From contig CM056380.1 in assembly GCA_029718625.1 (NCBI GenBank), forward strand, positions 41,296,169 through 41,360,168: DNA of 64,000 nucleotides, read 5' to 3'. A model generated the notes under the pieces. The model was not told where the DNA came from, did no database searches, and saw only the letters and a program-made list of their open reading frames with translations. The position numbers were made by a program, and so were the translations under genes. Source of the DNA: Synaphobranchus kaupii. Its lineage: Eukaryota > Chordata > Actinopteri > Anguilliformes > Synaphobranchidae. This document shows, one piece after another, positions 21,909-34,552 of the stretch (position 1 is its first letter; each line of letters starts with the position of its first letter).

Positions 21909-24121
21909 GGTGTATATTTCATTAGAGGTATTCATTTTAGGTTGAGCATTATTTATAACTTTTAAAGCATGTGGGAAACGTGTTCATGGAGATGGAAACC
22001 CGACATAACGTTAGCTGTCATTTAGCTATCATGTTTTTCGTGTCGCCACTTGGCACCACCATGGACTGTATAAAAATAGGGTAACGTTAGGCTAACGTGG
22101 AAGTCCTCGCTTACAAAGACACATGGATTACAATACCATTTACAGCCAGCATTTATGTACAAATTTGATCTTTTATGTGGACCTTGTCATTTTTAATGTG
22201 CGTCTCGTCAGGGTTTGTCTTGTACTAAATGTGTGTCTTGTCTTGTGTTCCCACTCTCAGCCTGCACCTTGACGTGGTGAGTGGGCTTTAAACTGAGACA
22301 GGCTACTGAACTTTGTTGTCTCCTATGTCAAACCCCTAACTTCTTGTTACCCTTGAGTTTTTTATCCCCTATTATGAAATGAAAACTGATCTTGCTCTAT
22401 CCTTTCTCTATTTCACAGATGTAAATTTATTACCAGCTGTTCAAGTTACCAACATAATCAATACTAACACAGATCACTAATTCTGTGATGAAATGATATC
22501 TTGAGCTGCTAATTTGTAGAATCAGATGTGCCAAATTTGGGGTTGAAACAGCACAAGGAATAGGGTTGGGGACCGCAGTCCTAGGCTGTGGGTGACCCTC
22601 TTATCAAATGTGCAGCATCCATATTACAAAGGAAAACGCCGCCATCCTGTGTGGGATGTATGGACCACGGACTCACCCTGTCAGCCACGAGGGACATCTG
22701 ACCATCTTTTAAGGATACATAAAAATTTGTACTGATTTCAAGTTGCTTTGTGAAAAAAGAATGATCTTAATCACTCCTTTAACACATTTAAAGTCGCAGC
22801 ACAAGCTGCTCCTCCTTAGTCTTTCAGTGAGATTACAGGATGTCTGTTACTTATTTACATCAGTGGCTATACCTACACTGTGCACGCTGGGGAAGGCCAT
22901 CTTGAGCGGTAATGTATTGGTGCATTATGTACTCATTATTTAACTGAATGCAAGAGGGTATTAAATATTTTAAAGACAAAAGCAGACAAAAACCTCAAAT
23001 TACATTTTTCCCCATTTATATAAAGGGTCTGATTCTCATTACAGAGCAAGTACTTACAAAAATTAATTGCTGTACAACATGTATAATGTAGAGGGTAGTT
23101 AGGCTACCAGATGCCCTTATTTATGCTTCATTTTGAATGACATTTGATTAGTTTATATATTGTGTAATATTTGCTATTTCACCTACTGCATGATTCTGTT
23201 ATGCAAATAATGAACACATCAAAACAAGTTGGATAATTAAAAAATGTTTTAATTGACAGCTACACCGGCTTAGGGAGCAGGAAGCAAGAAAGGCCATGGG
23301 GTGCCATGGCTGGAGAGGACAAGATGGGTGGGGGAGAGAAGATGCGGGACAGGGATGAGGAAGAGCAGGGGGAGTTGGGTGAACAATGGCATAGCTAAAG
23401 ATGTCATTAATTAAAATAAATCATAATACAAAATATAACATCATAACATAAAATTTGAAAAGCTGACCCATTTCATTAAAAAAAACCTATTCCATTAAAA
23501 GATAAATCCAGGATTGGAGAAACTGCTCCCCTAGATTCAGTCTTTAAGGGAATGGACGATACTATTTAAAAAAATAAAAAGTAGCTGTCACCAACTATCC
23601 AGACAGTTTTAGCTGTGTAAGAGGAATAAAATTAAATGCATCTCATTGCAATATACAATGATACATTCTGGATGCAAGCTATTAAAAACATCATCCACAA
23701 TCTAGACATGATACTTTAATATTGTCAATATGCTGTTTGGTCCTATTGCATAAGGAGAGCTACACTTGAAAAATTAGCAATGAAAGAGAAATACACTCAA
23801 AGTATATTATGTAAATGACTAGTTTAAGGCACAGTGATTAAAAAAGAAAAATGGTTCACAATGAAAGGTGGGTACAGAAACTCAGTTGAGGCTTCGGCTT
23901 TCCATCGTTGTGTCTGCAAAAGAAATTAAAAATTCAAGGTTACAACCAGTCTGTGTAATGAGACTTCATGTACTAGGGTGGGAAACTTGCTTTTACAAAG
24001 TGCATTGTGCAATTTTCACGCATGCAAATAGATTCTTATTAAAATGCTTCGTAGATTACCACAGCTTACGTTATTTTATCTTCTTGTTTCATTGTGATTT
24101 GCGTTAGCTAGGGTGATCATA
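21909..24121. other. non-coding, AT-rich
   Basis: No convincing coding region is seen. A 20-bp recurring motif lies at 22060-22079. Short ORFs here (for example 22743-22943) have no recognisable features. This could be intron of the THAP gene remnant. Confidence 0.4.
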
Positions 24122-25652
24122 CACTACTCACAAAAAGTTAGGGATATTTGGCTTTCGGGTGAAATTTATGGAAAATGTAAGTTCACGCTACAGTGATATT
24201 ATACGTATCAGGAAAGTAGGGCATTTAAGTAGAAGCATGCAATGGTGATTTCCTCATCTCAAACAATTTATTGAAACAAAAGCCAACAACAGTGGTGGGT
24301 ATACCACAACAAAAATGTCAATGTCTCAATAACTTGTCATGTGCCCTTGAGCATCAATTACAGCTTGACAACGACGTCTCATGCTGTTCACAAATCGACT
24401 TATTGTCTGCTGAGGCATGGCATCCCACTCTTCTTGAAGGGCGGCCCTCAGGTCATTGAGGTTCTGGGGTACAGAGTTACGAGCCTCTACACGGTGAGTC
24501 AGCTGATCCCATAGGTTTTCTATGGGATTCAGGTCTGGAGAAAGTGCAGGCCACTCCATTTGAGGTACCCCAGTCTCCAGCAGCCTTTCCCTAATGATGC
24601 GACCTCGATGAGCTGGAGCATTGTCGTCCATGAAGATGAAATTAGGCCTGTGTTGTTCATGCAGGGGCACAATGACTGGATTAATGATGTTATTCAGGTA
24701 GTATGGGCTTGTCACTGTACCATTCACAAAGTGTAGGGCAGTTCTGTATTGACTAGACACACCTGCCCACACTGTAACACCGCCACCACCAAAGGGTCGT
24801 CTGGTGACAACAGTGGCTGATGCATAGCGCTCTCCTTGACGTCTCCAACATCGTTGGCGGCCATCATTTCTGCTCAACGTGAATCGACTTTCATCAGAGA
24901 ACAGCACTGAGGCCCACTGGTCCCTCGTCCAGCGTAAATGCTCCCTGGCCCATGCAAGACGATGACGCCTGTGCCTGGTGGTGTGGTCAGGTACCCTTGC
25001 AGGTCGTCTAGCACGCAGACCACACTGATGTAAACGGTTTCGAATGGTCTGACGTGACACTTGGGTGCCTCTCACCTCCCTTAAATGTGCCTGGAGTTGA
25101 GTGGCATTCATCATCCGGTTCCGCAGGGCACTGTTCACAATGAAGCGGTCATCAGTGTGGGATGTGGCCAAAGGACGTCCACTTCTATGCCTTTCTGTGA
25201 CTCTTCCAGTCTCTCTGTATCTCTGTTGCAACCTGCTGATGACACTCTGTGACACTCTAAGCTCAGTGGCCACTTCCCTCTGAGAACATCCTGTTTGAAG
25301 CCTCGCAATGGCGAGGTACTGTTGATCAATTGTTAGGTGTCGTCTTGGTCTCATGATGTCAAAATGTGAACAGCATGATGAAGAGGACTGTTTAAATACC
25401 AATTCTAATTGAACCAGGAAATTTATTGGTCGATTCATGGATCAAACACCTGTTGTGAATTTTGCCGTTCAGCTCCTTGTTAGAGAACAGCAAGTTGTGC
25501 AAAAAGTACTGAAACATTGAATAGTTGGACATGTGCATTCAAAAGTTTAGAGAAGGTCAAATTAATTTCACCTGTAAAGGTTATAGTGCATTTTAGGTTC
25601 ATCCTGAAATTTCACCCGAAAGCCGAATATCCCTAACTTTTTGTGAGTAGTG
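24122..25652 (-). mobile_element. Tc1-type transposon, apparently complete
   Basis: Terminal inverted repeats of about 50 bp (starting CACTACTCACAAAAAGTTAG) end at 24122 and 25652 with TA on both sides (24120-24121, 25653-25654). They differ at only a few positions. The 1531-bp length and single transposase gene fit a full Tc1/mariner element. Confidence 0.97.
24326..25354 (-). CDS. Tc1-family transposase, intact frame
   Basis: From the methionine at 25354 (MRPRRHLT) the frame encodes 342 residues, the normal Tc1 length. An upstream in-frame ATG at 25438 would add 28 poorly conserved residues. The N-terminal third is a bipartite helix-turn-helix DNA-binding region ([19 protein letters not shown]). 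The catalytic triad is in [14 protein letters not shown] and NPIENLW, with 34 residues between the second D and the E (DD34E). [11 protein letters not shown] glycine box is present. The protein cuts and pastes the element at TA sites. No stop or frameshift is visible, so it may be active. Confidence 0.96.
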   Translation of the reverse strand: MRPRRHLTIDQQYLAIARLQTGCSQREVATELRVSQSVISRLQQRYRETGRVTERHRSGRPLATSHTDDRFIVNSALRNRMMNATQLQAHLREVRGTQVSRQTIRNRLHQCGLRARRPARVPDHTTRHRRHRLAWAREHLRWTRDQWASVLFSDESRFTLSRNDGRQRCWRRQGERYASATVVTRRPFGGGGVTVWAGVSSQYRTALHFVNGTVTSPYYLNNIINPVIVPLHEQHRPNFIFMDDNAPAHRGRIIRERLLETGVPQMEWPALSPDLNPIENLWDQLTHRVEARNSVPQNLNDLRAALQEEWDAMPQQTISRFVNSMRRRCQAVIDAQGHMTSY

Positions 25653-25796
25653 TATATTGTATATTTTATCCACACACAAAAAAAATTAGGACAGGTTCGG
25701 GCGGGCATTATTAACATAATAGGCTACTCTGCTGGGTTATTGGAATGAGCAAAACCTAACCAGACATTTTTAGGAATTTAGAAATCCCGCAAGGAC

Positions 25797-25816
25797 CTAT
25801 TTTTATACAGTCTATG
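25797..25816. repeat. 20-bp dispersed motif (CTATTTTTATACAGTCTATG)
   Basis: The same 20-mer occurs at 25797-25816 and 49092-49111, with one-mismatch forms at 26512-26531 and, reversed, at 22060-22079. Here it is flanked by GCAAGGAC and GCCTGGAC, which match at 6 of 8 positions. Confidence 0.8.
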
Positions 25817-26242
25817 GCCTGGACGGATTTTTTGGGTCGCAAGCTTGCTGACAGCTTGCTACCTATTTAGAGCAGCTCTTCGGGACATTTATAATAAAAG
25901 TAGTCTTGTACGTAAATGTGATTGATTGACCGTCAATATCGTTAATGGCAATCATAACGTTACCCTATATTCGCCTTAGCCTGCCTAGGCCTAACGTAAC
26001 CAATCTCACTGTCAAGCTGGTATGCTAGCTAATGGAATTAGCCTACCTCCGATCTGAGTTGGGTGGAATATTAATGTACTTTAAATTGTACTGTAAATTG
26101 AAGATAACTGAATAAAACGTTATAACATAACACAATGATGTGGCGAATTTCACACAGTCAATGCAAATAAATAACACCGTAAAACCGTGAAAATGAAATT
26201 ATATAATAAATTAGCTTAACTTACCGTGAATTTGCTTGCAAT

Positions 26243-26531
26243 CATAGACTGTGCTTGCAATATAAAACTCCCGCTTCTAATTTCTCCCGCTTTCCAGAAT
26301 CTCCGCCCCGAACTGTCAATCATACTGTGCCTGGACAGAGACCCTCCCATGAAGACCATATCCGGTTCACCCTGCTCCAAGCAAAGGTCAAGTCGGCTCC
26401 ACTGAGCAGGCGCAGTTCGTCCAAACAGCCGGCGAAAAAGACTTCCGTGTTTCAATTTGGTTTTCCCGAGGCCATGGAAAGGCAATGGGTGACGTCACAG
26501 TGGCTTTGTCCATATTTTTATACAGTCTATG
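26243..26531. mobile_element. MITE-like block with CATAGACTGT ends
   Basis: CATAGACTGT at 26243 and ACAGTCTATG ending at 26531 are inverted repeats around a 289-bp non-coding stretch that includes TGACGTCAC. The left end is also a 10-bp insert between two copies of GCTTGCAAT. An antisense ORF across it has no recognisable domain and is treated as chance. Confidence 0.5.
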
Positions 26532-27569
26532 GGTATTATACATACAGAATGGAAAAGACGGTGTTTAGGCTAATAAATACAGGTAATCTAGTAGCCTAGT
26601 TTGCTTTTTTGTATTTCACAGTTTAGCAAATTGCCTTACGCAGCAACAGAGTAACGTACTGTGGAATGTAGGCCTACCAGGTTCTCTGTAGTTAATCTTG
26701 CTTTTAAACGTATTATTAGGCTACTTGTTTCTCAATATTTTTCAGTAGGCTATAATTTGCCAGTTAGCCTAACAATTGAATTTCTCAATAACCAAGACGA
26801 ATAGGTAAATAAACGTGTGCACCATTTTATTATATTCACATTTGTGCTGACGCACAAAATTGGTTAATAGCCTATGTCATGCTAAGTGATCAATGAACAG
26901 CACATATTTGGGTAAATTCGTTTTTCTATCTTGAAAGCATGCATTGCGTTCAATGCTGGTTCTAGCAATTTAAGAGGTTTTCCTTTTTAAATGTATGCTT
27001 TCTAATGTTTAAATCGTTTTGACTAAATCGAGTGCCGTCTTAAATTAATGACATTCTTTAACGTGATGAGGAGAAAACGCAATGCAAACGTGCAACTCAG
27101 AGAAAACGTTGGGATTTTTTTGCCAGTAATTATTCAGAATTATTGCCACCCTTATTAAACAATCTCACGTTAGTTATCTCTTTGTCATTGTCATTTGTTA
27201 ATCATTATAGGCTACATAATTCTTGATTATTCAGGGAATTTGTTTGATTGACATAAGCAAGAAAAATAAACGGAAACAGGTTGAGAATATGTTCGGTTTA
27301 AATGCTTTATTCCAGTGTATGGGCTGTCCTACATATTTAATGCTACACGATTTTATGACACAAATAAATATGCTAGCCCACAAAACTTGCTGTATTTATT
27401 GATAGGCTATTTGTTATTCAGCAAATCAATTGCTTTACTGATAATTAATGTAAACAGGTTGAGAGTTTCATCCGTTTAAAGGTAGGCTACGGTGACAGAC
27501 ATTTTACATGATCCGCGATCCCACGATACGCCACTGTGCAGCAGCATGGTTAACTCCCGAGTATAGATG

Positions 27570-27742
27570 GGGTGAAGTGCGTCTCAATTCAAATAACCCG
27601 CTCCGCCCTCGCTCCCTCACACTCGCTAAACGCAAGTGTATACTCCTGTTTTATTGGTATGTGCGTCACATCCTCCCAAGTGAAGTTTACAAGTGAAGTT
27701 TACGAGGGTGGAGCAAAAACTGGATTGGGACGCAGCCTAAGT
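27570..27742. mobile_element. short non-autonomous DNA transposon fragment
   Basis: The right end (GGATTGGGACGCAGCC) is the reverse complement of the 17258 repeat end. The left part has a related TGCGTCTCAATTCAAAT. It is non-coding. Confidence 0.45.
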
Positions 27743-28667
27743 TTGCTTGCTGCACATAGCAAATTGCGTCACAAGATAGCTCCCTCGAGGGAAGTGAGCA
27801 AGGTTAGGGAGTGTGTTAAATTGGATTTGAATGCAGCCCCGGTTTTTGTTGTTACTCGCCACTTAATTGATCAATTAAAGCAGTCGATTACACAATTAAC
27901 TCACCTCACCTGCCTTCTTTGGTCTAAGTAGTTGTCGTATTTAAGGTGAAAACGAAAATTCTCGTGGTCTCCGCCCTCAGTTTAAATTTCCCATAATATG
28001 GGTGCGTCCAAATCGCAGTCTATGGTCCCAATACTCGAAAAATGCACCCTCCTTTCCTCCACTACCACCTCCTCTCCTCCATGCCCTGGAAACGGATATT
28101 TGTATTTTAATCTAATGTTGCTGATTACATCTGAATTACTGGTTACACTCAAAAAAATGCTGGGTTGTTTCTGTAAACACATTGCTGGGTTAAACATGTT
28201 GGGTCATAATTCTGGGTTGTTTGGGTTAGTTTGTCAGGTAAATTAATGTTGAGTTTTCCTAAATATTTCCCTTACTCTGCGGCTGGGTTGCCCGGAACCC
28301 AGCTGCTGGGTCATTCTTCCCGCCTCAGTCATACCAGTGCCTCGAGCTGAGCAGCCCGACTCTATACGTTACAAGGTAACAACAAAAAACGGACTAAGGG
28401 CTAACACGGGTGGAATATTTTCATGGTAAATTAATATACTTTGAATAATTTAGTAAGTCTTTACCAAATAATGTTAACGGAATTATTTCAATTGGGAGTC
28501 ATTGATAACTGAATGTTGCTGATCTGGCTGGAGTCTATCTGACAATATGTGTTGGGCGAATCAACATTATCAACATTAACACTCTTCCAAGCACTAACGT
28601 TAGTTAGCCACTTGAACGGAGGAAAATAATAGATAATTAATTCGCTTTCCAAAAACATCGATCAGAG

Positions 28668-29140
28668 ACTGCAGTCAAGCCAGCCTCCATTTTCGAAAAA
28701 GATGGTGAAACTAGCCGCCGCGTTTTTTTTTGGTTCGCAATATACTAGGCATTCTACGGTAAGAGCGTGTAAGAATTGATTTCAAAATAAAAGTTCCGGT
28801 GAACGTGATAAGACGTGAAAGTAATTTCACATACATTCAATAAATCAATGAGTCTGTCAGTAAACAATGAATGAATGAATGAATGAATGAATGAATAACA
28901 TACATACATACATACATACATACATACATACATACATACATACATACATACATACATACATACATACATACATACATAAATAAAACAAAATGATTATTAA
29001 ATAATAAAATGAATAATTATTTTTTTAAAACAACTACCGCCTGCAAACTTTCAGAGAAAAATTGAGGCTTTCTCATTTCAATTGTGTGAATAATTACTCA
29101 TTAATAAAAAATAATTAACTTAATAATAAAGAATACATTT
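28668..29140. repeat. left outer arm of foldback
   Basis: Unique-sequence part of the left arm, with simple repeats in its middle. It is matched by 44387-44805 reversed, with only scattered single-base differences apart from the simple-repeat length. Confidence 0.9.
28868..28978. repeat. (TGAA)n and (CATA)n microsatellites
   Basis: About seven TGAA units are followed by about twenty CATA units. The mirror position on the right arm (44545-44605) has about nine TATG units and four to five ATTC units. Confidence 0.95.
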
Positions 29141-32100
29141 TCAAAGACCAATCTGACTTCAAAATGACCACCTCATAGTGTCACTCAGACCATCTCAGGA
29201 CATTCAGATGTGGAATTTCAAAATTAAAGTGTTCTAAAATGTCATATAAGAGCTGTGTTTCTAAATTCAGATTGATATTAAAAGGAAACCTCCTGTTTTC
29301 ACTGACCAATTTCACTTCAGAATGATAGAAGAAGACCTCATAGTGTCACTCAGACAACCTCAGGACATTCTGATGTGGAATTTCAAAATTAAAGCCCTCT
29401 AAAATGTCATATAAGAGCTTTGTTTCTTCTAAATTCAGATTGATATTAAAAGGAAACTGCCTGTTTTCACAAAACCGTTTCACTTCAGAATGATAGAAGA
29501 ACACGTCATAGTATGACTCAGACAACCTCAGGACATTCTGATGTGGAATTTCAAAATTAAAGCCCTCTAAAATGTCATATTAGAGCTGTGTTTCTTCTAA
29601 ATTCAGATTGATATTAAAAGGAAACCTCCTGTTTTCACTGACCACTTTCACTGCAGAATGATAGAAGAACACCTCAGAGTGTGACTCAGACAACCTCAGG
29701 ACATTCTGATGTGGAATTTCAAAATTAAAGCCCTCTAAAATGTCATATTAGAGCTGTGTTTCTTCGAAATTCAGATTGATATTAAAAGGAAACCTCCTGT
29801 TTTCACAAAACCATTTCAATTCAGAATGATAGATTAACACCTCAGAGTGTCACTCAGGCAACCTCAAGAGATTCTGATGTGGAATTTCAAAATTAAAGCG
29901 CTCTAAATGTCATATAAGAGCTGTGTTTTTTCTAAATTCAGATTGATCTTTAAAGGAAACCTCCTGTTTTCACTGACCAATTTCACTTCAGAATGATAGA
30001 AGAACACCTCATAGGGCCCTATCTTGGCGATCTTGGCGCTTAGTCTAAGCGCATGGCGCTAAATCCATTTAGGGCGTGTCCAAGTCCACTTTTGCTATTT
30101 TAACGGCGTGTTTTTTTGGCGCTAAGCACGGCGCATGGCGCAACTGGGCTGAACCTAGTCGCTTCATTAATTATAGGTGTGTCTTGGGCGTGACATTCAA
30201 TAAACCAATCAAAATGTCATATCCCATTCCCTTTAAAAGCCTGCTTTTCCACCTTGGCGGATTGCTTATGATGGCGAAACAGACATGCTCGTGCGTGTTT
30301 AGTGTGATCAAGGAATAGGCTAAATGGAGTATGATCAATATTATTCGGACTAACCATTAGCCTATGAGTTCCCGGTAATTCCAGACAGGGCTGTTATTTT
30401 ACAAAATATGTGCGGTTAAATTTCGTTAAAAGGACCTGCAACAGCTGAGAATAAGCTATCAATGGCTTCAGTCTCACCTTAGAAAACGCCAAATTAGCCT
30501 GCTTGTTCAGCGAATTTCGTTTGATTATGCAATGAAAGTGTCAAACATCAATTCCAAGAGGCTGTTCTCATGGAATTCTCGAAGTTCAAGCTTCATCCAA
30601 AGTTCATTAAGCTACCTGCATAGTAGGCTAATATTGATTAATAACATACATACCGTTATTTTGCCTTAATGATGACACTAAATAGCCTACAATAAAGCTG
30701 TCAGGTTCGCAACCCATAAGTTCACGCATATTTCCCCTTGTTTAATAATGTCCTGTTTATGGAAATGTGACCAACCTGTTTTACTCGTAGCGTAATCCTT
30801 TAAAACAATCCACTTTCCCAGGAAGACCGTGAAACGTGGCGACTTGAGAACATGCAGCTCACGTGCAGAGAATGGCATTAAAATTAATTGTGAATTAATT
30901 GTGTAACGTGCTGCAAATTTGTTTTAGTTTCTAATTAGACGCTTAGTTCTCTTTAAAATCGTTTTGTTCAGTTAAGGAATAAGGGGTGAAATCAGCTGGG
31001 TTTTAAACGGTGAGAGTATGGAAACCTGGTCACTGTAATTTAAAAAAATATGAAGGACGAAGAATAGCTAAGGTTACAATTTAGTTAACATGGTGACATC
31101 TCCGTTTTTTAACCATAGGCTATCGAAAAAAACCTTATGCACAGCGAATTCGCTGTAGCCTAGGCTATTTGAAAAACAATAAATGCAATATTCACTGGAC
31201 AAGGTTTTGAACTTTTTTCAGTCACAAACCATTCTATTTACTTACAGGCTGTATTCATAGATAAACAGAGCTGTATTGTAATGACATCTGAAGCGCATTT
31301 TCAGAACTTAAATGTCCGTCTATTGCCGTGCGCGAGTTTTCCATTGAATGACAATTCACGCATTAGGTGCAAAGACAATTCGCGCATTAGGCTTGATAGC
31401 TATAGGTGTTATCAGCTCCTTTTTAATGGATAGCCATTGTCCCGTACCATCGCACATCGCCTGGATGTTTATGGAGTGGGCTGAGAGCAATGTAATGTGG
31501 CATTGTTTCCCTTCGCTGAGGGAAAGGTATGTGGACCTATGGAACCTTTTATTATTATGCATTTTTGATATAGCCTACACAATAATAATATTTCACATTG
31601 TGATCTAGATATTTTAGTCATGCCTGTGCACGCCCCTGTGTGTAACAGACAGGAGGGTATGCGCGTTGTGCACACGCCTATGTAGACGCACTTATATGCG
31701 CCGTTAAAATAGCATGTAAACAACTGCGACATGACTTTAGACCAGGTTTGTGGTGGTTCTAGCGCAAGCGCTTTCTGCTGGCTCAAGATAGCAATACGCC
31801 AAAAAGAATCCTGGCCACTCCTCATCTTAAGACCAACACACCCAGTTCACTAATGATGGCGCAAGAGTTACGCCGTCAAACATACTAGTTTGACGGTGTA
31901 AGCGTTAGGTGTTATTATGGACCTAGCGCCGGGTGTAAGATAGCAAAGACACTTGCGTTTGCGTTAGCGCCGCTTTGCGCCGGGTGTAAGATAGGGCCCA
32001 TAGTGTCATTCAGACAACCTCAGGACATTCTGATGTGGAATTTCAGAATTAAAGCCCTCTAAAATGTCATATAAGAGCTGTGTTTCTTCTATATTCAGAT

Positions 32101-32976
32101 TGATATTAAAAGGAATCTTCCTGTTTTCACTAACCAATTTCACTTCAGAATGATAGAGGAACACCTCAGAGTGTTACTCAGGCAACCTCAGGACATTCTG
32201 ATATGGAATTTCAAAATTAAAGCGCTCTAAATGTCATATAAGAGCTGTGTTTCTTCTAAATTCAGATTGATATTAAAAGGAAACCTCCTGTTTTCACGGA
32301 ACCATTTCTCTTCAGAATGATAGAAGAACACCTCAGAGTGTGAGTCAGACAATCTCAGGACATTCTGATGTGGAATTTCAAATTTAAAGCCCTCTAAAAT
32401 GTCATAGAAGAGCTGTGTTTCTTCTAAATTCAGATTGATATTAAAAGGAAACCTCCTGGTATCACGGAACCATTTCTCTTCAGAATGATAGAAGAATACC
32501 TCAGAGTGTCACTCAGACAATCTCAGGACATTCTGATGTGTAATTTCAAAATTAAAGCCCTCTAAAATATCATATCAGAGCTGTGTTTCTTCAAAATTCA
32601 GATTGATATTAAAAGGAAACCTCCTGTTTTCACAAAACCATTTCACTTCAGAATGATAGAAGAACACCTCAGAGTGTCACTCAGGCAACCTCAGGACATT
32701 CTGATGTGGAATTTCAAAATTAAAGCGCTCTAAATGTCATATAAGAGCTGTGTTTCTTCTGAATTCAGATTGATATTAAAAGGAAACCTCCTTTTTCTAT
32801 GGAACCATTTCTCTTCAGAATGATAGAAGACCTCAGAGTGTCACTCAGACAATCTCAGGACATTCTGATGTGGAATTTCAAAATTAAAGCCCTCTAAAAT
32901 GTCATATAAGAGCTGTTTCTTCTAAATTCAGATTGATATTAAAAGGAAACCTCCTGTTTTCACAAAACCTTCAGGT
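29141..32976 (-). repeat. left 168-bp tandem array (about 11 units), interrupted
   Basis: On the minus strand the unit reads in one frame as ENRRFPFNIN..., LNLEETQLLYDILEG and FEIPHQNVLRLSD blocks, 56 codons per unit. About five units lie at 29141-30010 and six at 32003-32976, split by a 2-kb transposon. Several units carry stops or indels (for example a TAA replacing a Leu codon), so no ORF of 100 codons survives on this side. Confidence 0.9.
30014..31999. mobile_element. 2-kb non-autonomous DNA transposon in the left array
   Basis: Ends GGGCCCTATCTT and AAGATAGGGCCC are perfect 12-bp inverted repeats. ATA lies on both sides (30011-30013 and 32000-32002), and removing the insert restores a normal array unit. 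A 3-bp duplication suggests a PIF/Harbinger-class element. Interior ORFs (up to 118 codons) show no transposase motif. Confidence 0.85.
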
Positions 32977-33050
32977 TCCTGGGATGTACTATCTCTCATG
33001 ACCTGAAGTGGGAGACTTACATCGACTCCGTTGTGAAGAAGACACAGATA
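32977..33050 (+). pseudogene. LINE reverse transcriptase fragment
   Basis: A short frame reads FRFLGCTIS, then DLKWETYIDSVVKKTQ, the thumb-region block of non-LTR reverse transcriptases. It abuts the inner end of the left array. Confidence 0.7.
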
Positions 33051-33419
33051 AGTAGCTCAGATATGCAACACTTGTAAATACATTTGCATCACTAAACATG
33101 CATCACTATTGACATCACTAAATCCCTGGCTGTCTGTTTGGTGCCCTTCAAACGGTGTTGGCTTTGTAGACAGTTGGAATACTTTTTGGGGAAGGCCTGG
33201 TCTTTTGAAAAGAGATGTTATTCACCCCTTGTGGGAGGGTGCCGCTCTTATTTCTAGGAATTTATCATATAGTCTCAGAAATTCCATTTCCTGACACGCC
33301 AGAGCCAAGGCCAGGCAGCAGAACTACTGTCTTACCCAGATTTCTGCTTGTTCCCAAGAACTGCTGCCCAGGTTTCATGCCATTTAGATAGTGTCTTTCC
33401 CCCAACCTAAATTAAGCCT

Positions 33420-34290
33420 TGTTAAGAAGCCCATTAGGGGTATTTGTATGGCTAATCTAAAAACAAACCAGACCCTGTCATTCTACTAATAATGGGGCTA
33501 ACCAAACTGAGCTAGAAAATTGGATTGATTCATTAATTACTGATCACCAAGTTGAAATCCTATGTTTAACTGGAACTTCGCTTAAAACTGATGAATATAT
33601 TGCCTTAAATGAACCCCCCCCCCCCCCTCCTGGTTACAGTTATACACATGTTCCCAGTCTGACGGGTCGTGGAGGTGGTGTTGCTGCTGTATAAATTCTA
33701 ATCTCCATGCTACTTTGAAATCCGGCTTCAAATTGAACTGTTTTGAAGTGCTTGTTCTCAGTTTTGCACATCTGGACAAAAAGCAATCAGTTTTACCCTT
33801 GTAATTGTATACAGGCCACCAGGGCCATACAGTGGTTTTTTACTTGAGTTTGCTGATTTCCTTTCAGCCTGGTTGTTAATTCAGATAAAGTAGCAATTGT
33901 TACTTTTGTTACTTCAAGATTAGATTACCGCAATGTTCTTTTGTCTGGATGTGCATAATTCCTCTCTGAAAGGGCTTCAGCTAATTCATAATGCATCAAC
34001 TCGTATTCTCACTAGAACAAGGAGATTTGAGTACATCAGCCCAGTGTTAGCTTCACTTCACTGGTTGCAAGTTAAATTCTGAATAGACTATAAGGTACTA
34101 CTACTTACCTTTAATGCCTTACATGAGCTTGACCCTTTATACTTAAATGAATACTTCTTCCATATATTCCCTCATGAACGCCCTGTTCGCAGGGCGTAGG
34201 CCTCCTTTCTATTCCTAGAATAGCTAAAAGTACCATAGGTGGTAGAGCCTTTTCCTATCGTGCTCCTCTCCCGTGGAACAAATTGCCTGC
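33420..34290 (+). pseudogene. L2/Maui-type LINE, internally deleted
   Basis: 33509-33860 encodes a piece of the apurinic endonuclease (VEILCLTGT, GYSYTHVP, GRGGGVAA). At about 33890 it jumps to the end of the reverse transcriptase (VTSRLDY; then ISPVLASLHWL-like and GGRAFSYRAPLPWNKLP). The whole catalytic core is missing. Several frameshifts, stops and a poly-C run (33611-33625) are present. Confidence 0.85.
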
Positions 34291-34552
34291 TCCTGTCCGT
34301 GGCACCCCGCACCTGTCCCTGACCCACCTCCTTTCATGGCCCCCTCTCCTGACCTGTCTGTCATGGCCCCCTTCCTGCCCAGTTTGCCACGCCCTGTTCC
34401 CTGCCCAGTCTCATGAACCCGTTTCCTGCCTGTCCATGTGGTCTGTTATCTGTCTCGCCCTGTCTGAATAAATGTACTCCCTGGTGGAGTTTTTCCCTGA
34501 GCCGTCTCTGAGTCTTGCATTTGGGTCCAGTTCCTGTCTGGGGACGTAACAC
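34290..34552 (+). repeat. LTR-like fragment
   Basis: Pyrimidine-rich sequence with AATAAA near 34467 ends GGGGACGTAACA at 34552, resembling the GGGACGTAACA end of the Gmr1-type LTR in its own orientation. The start is not clear. It could be a solo or truncated LTR of a related family. Confidence 0.35.

Larger units (their letters stand above)
25653..27569. other. non-coding with short repeats
   Basis: Mostly AT-rich sequence with no gene. It contains the 20-bp motif copies at 25797-25816 and 26512-26531 and the MITE-like block between 26243 and 26531. Confidence 0.4.

Noticed and set aside
26216..26485. Minus-strand 89-codon ORF
   Set aside because: It overlaps a short non-autonomous repeat and shows no domain.
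28754..28969. Minus-strand ORF of repeated MYVC
   Set aside because: It is the CATA microsatellite translated.
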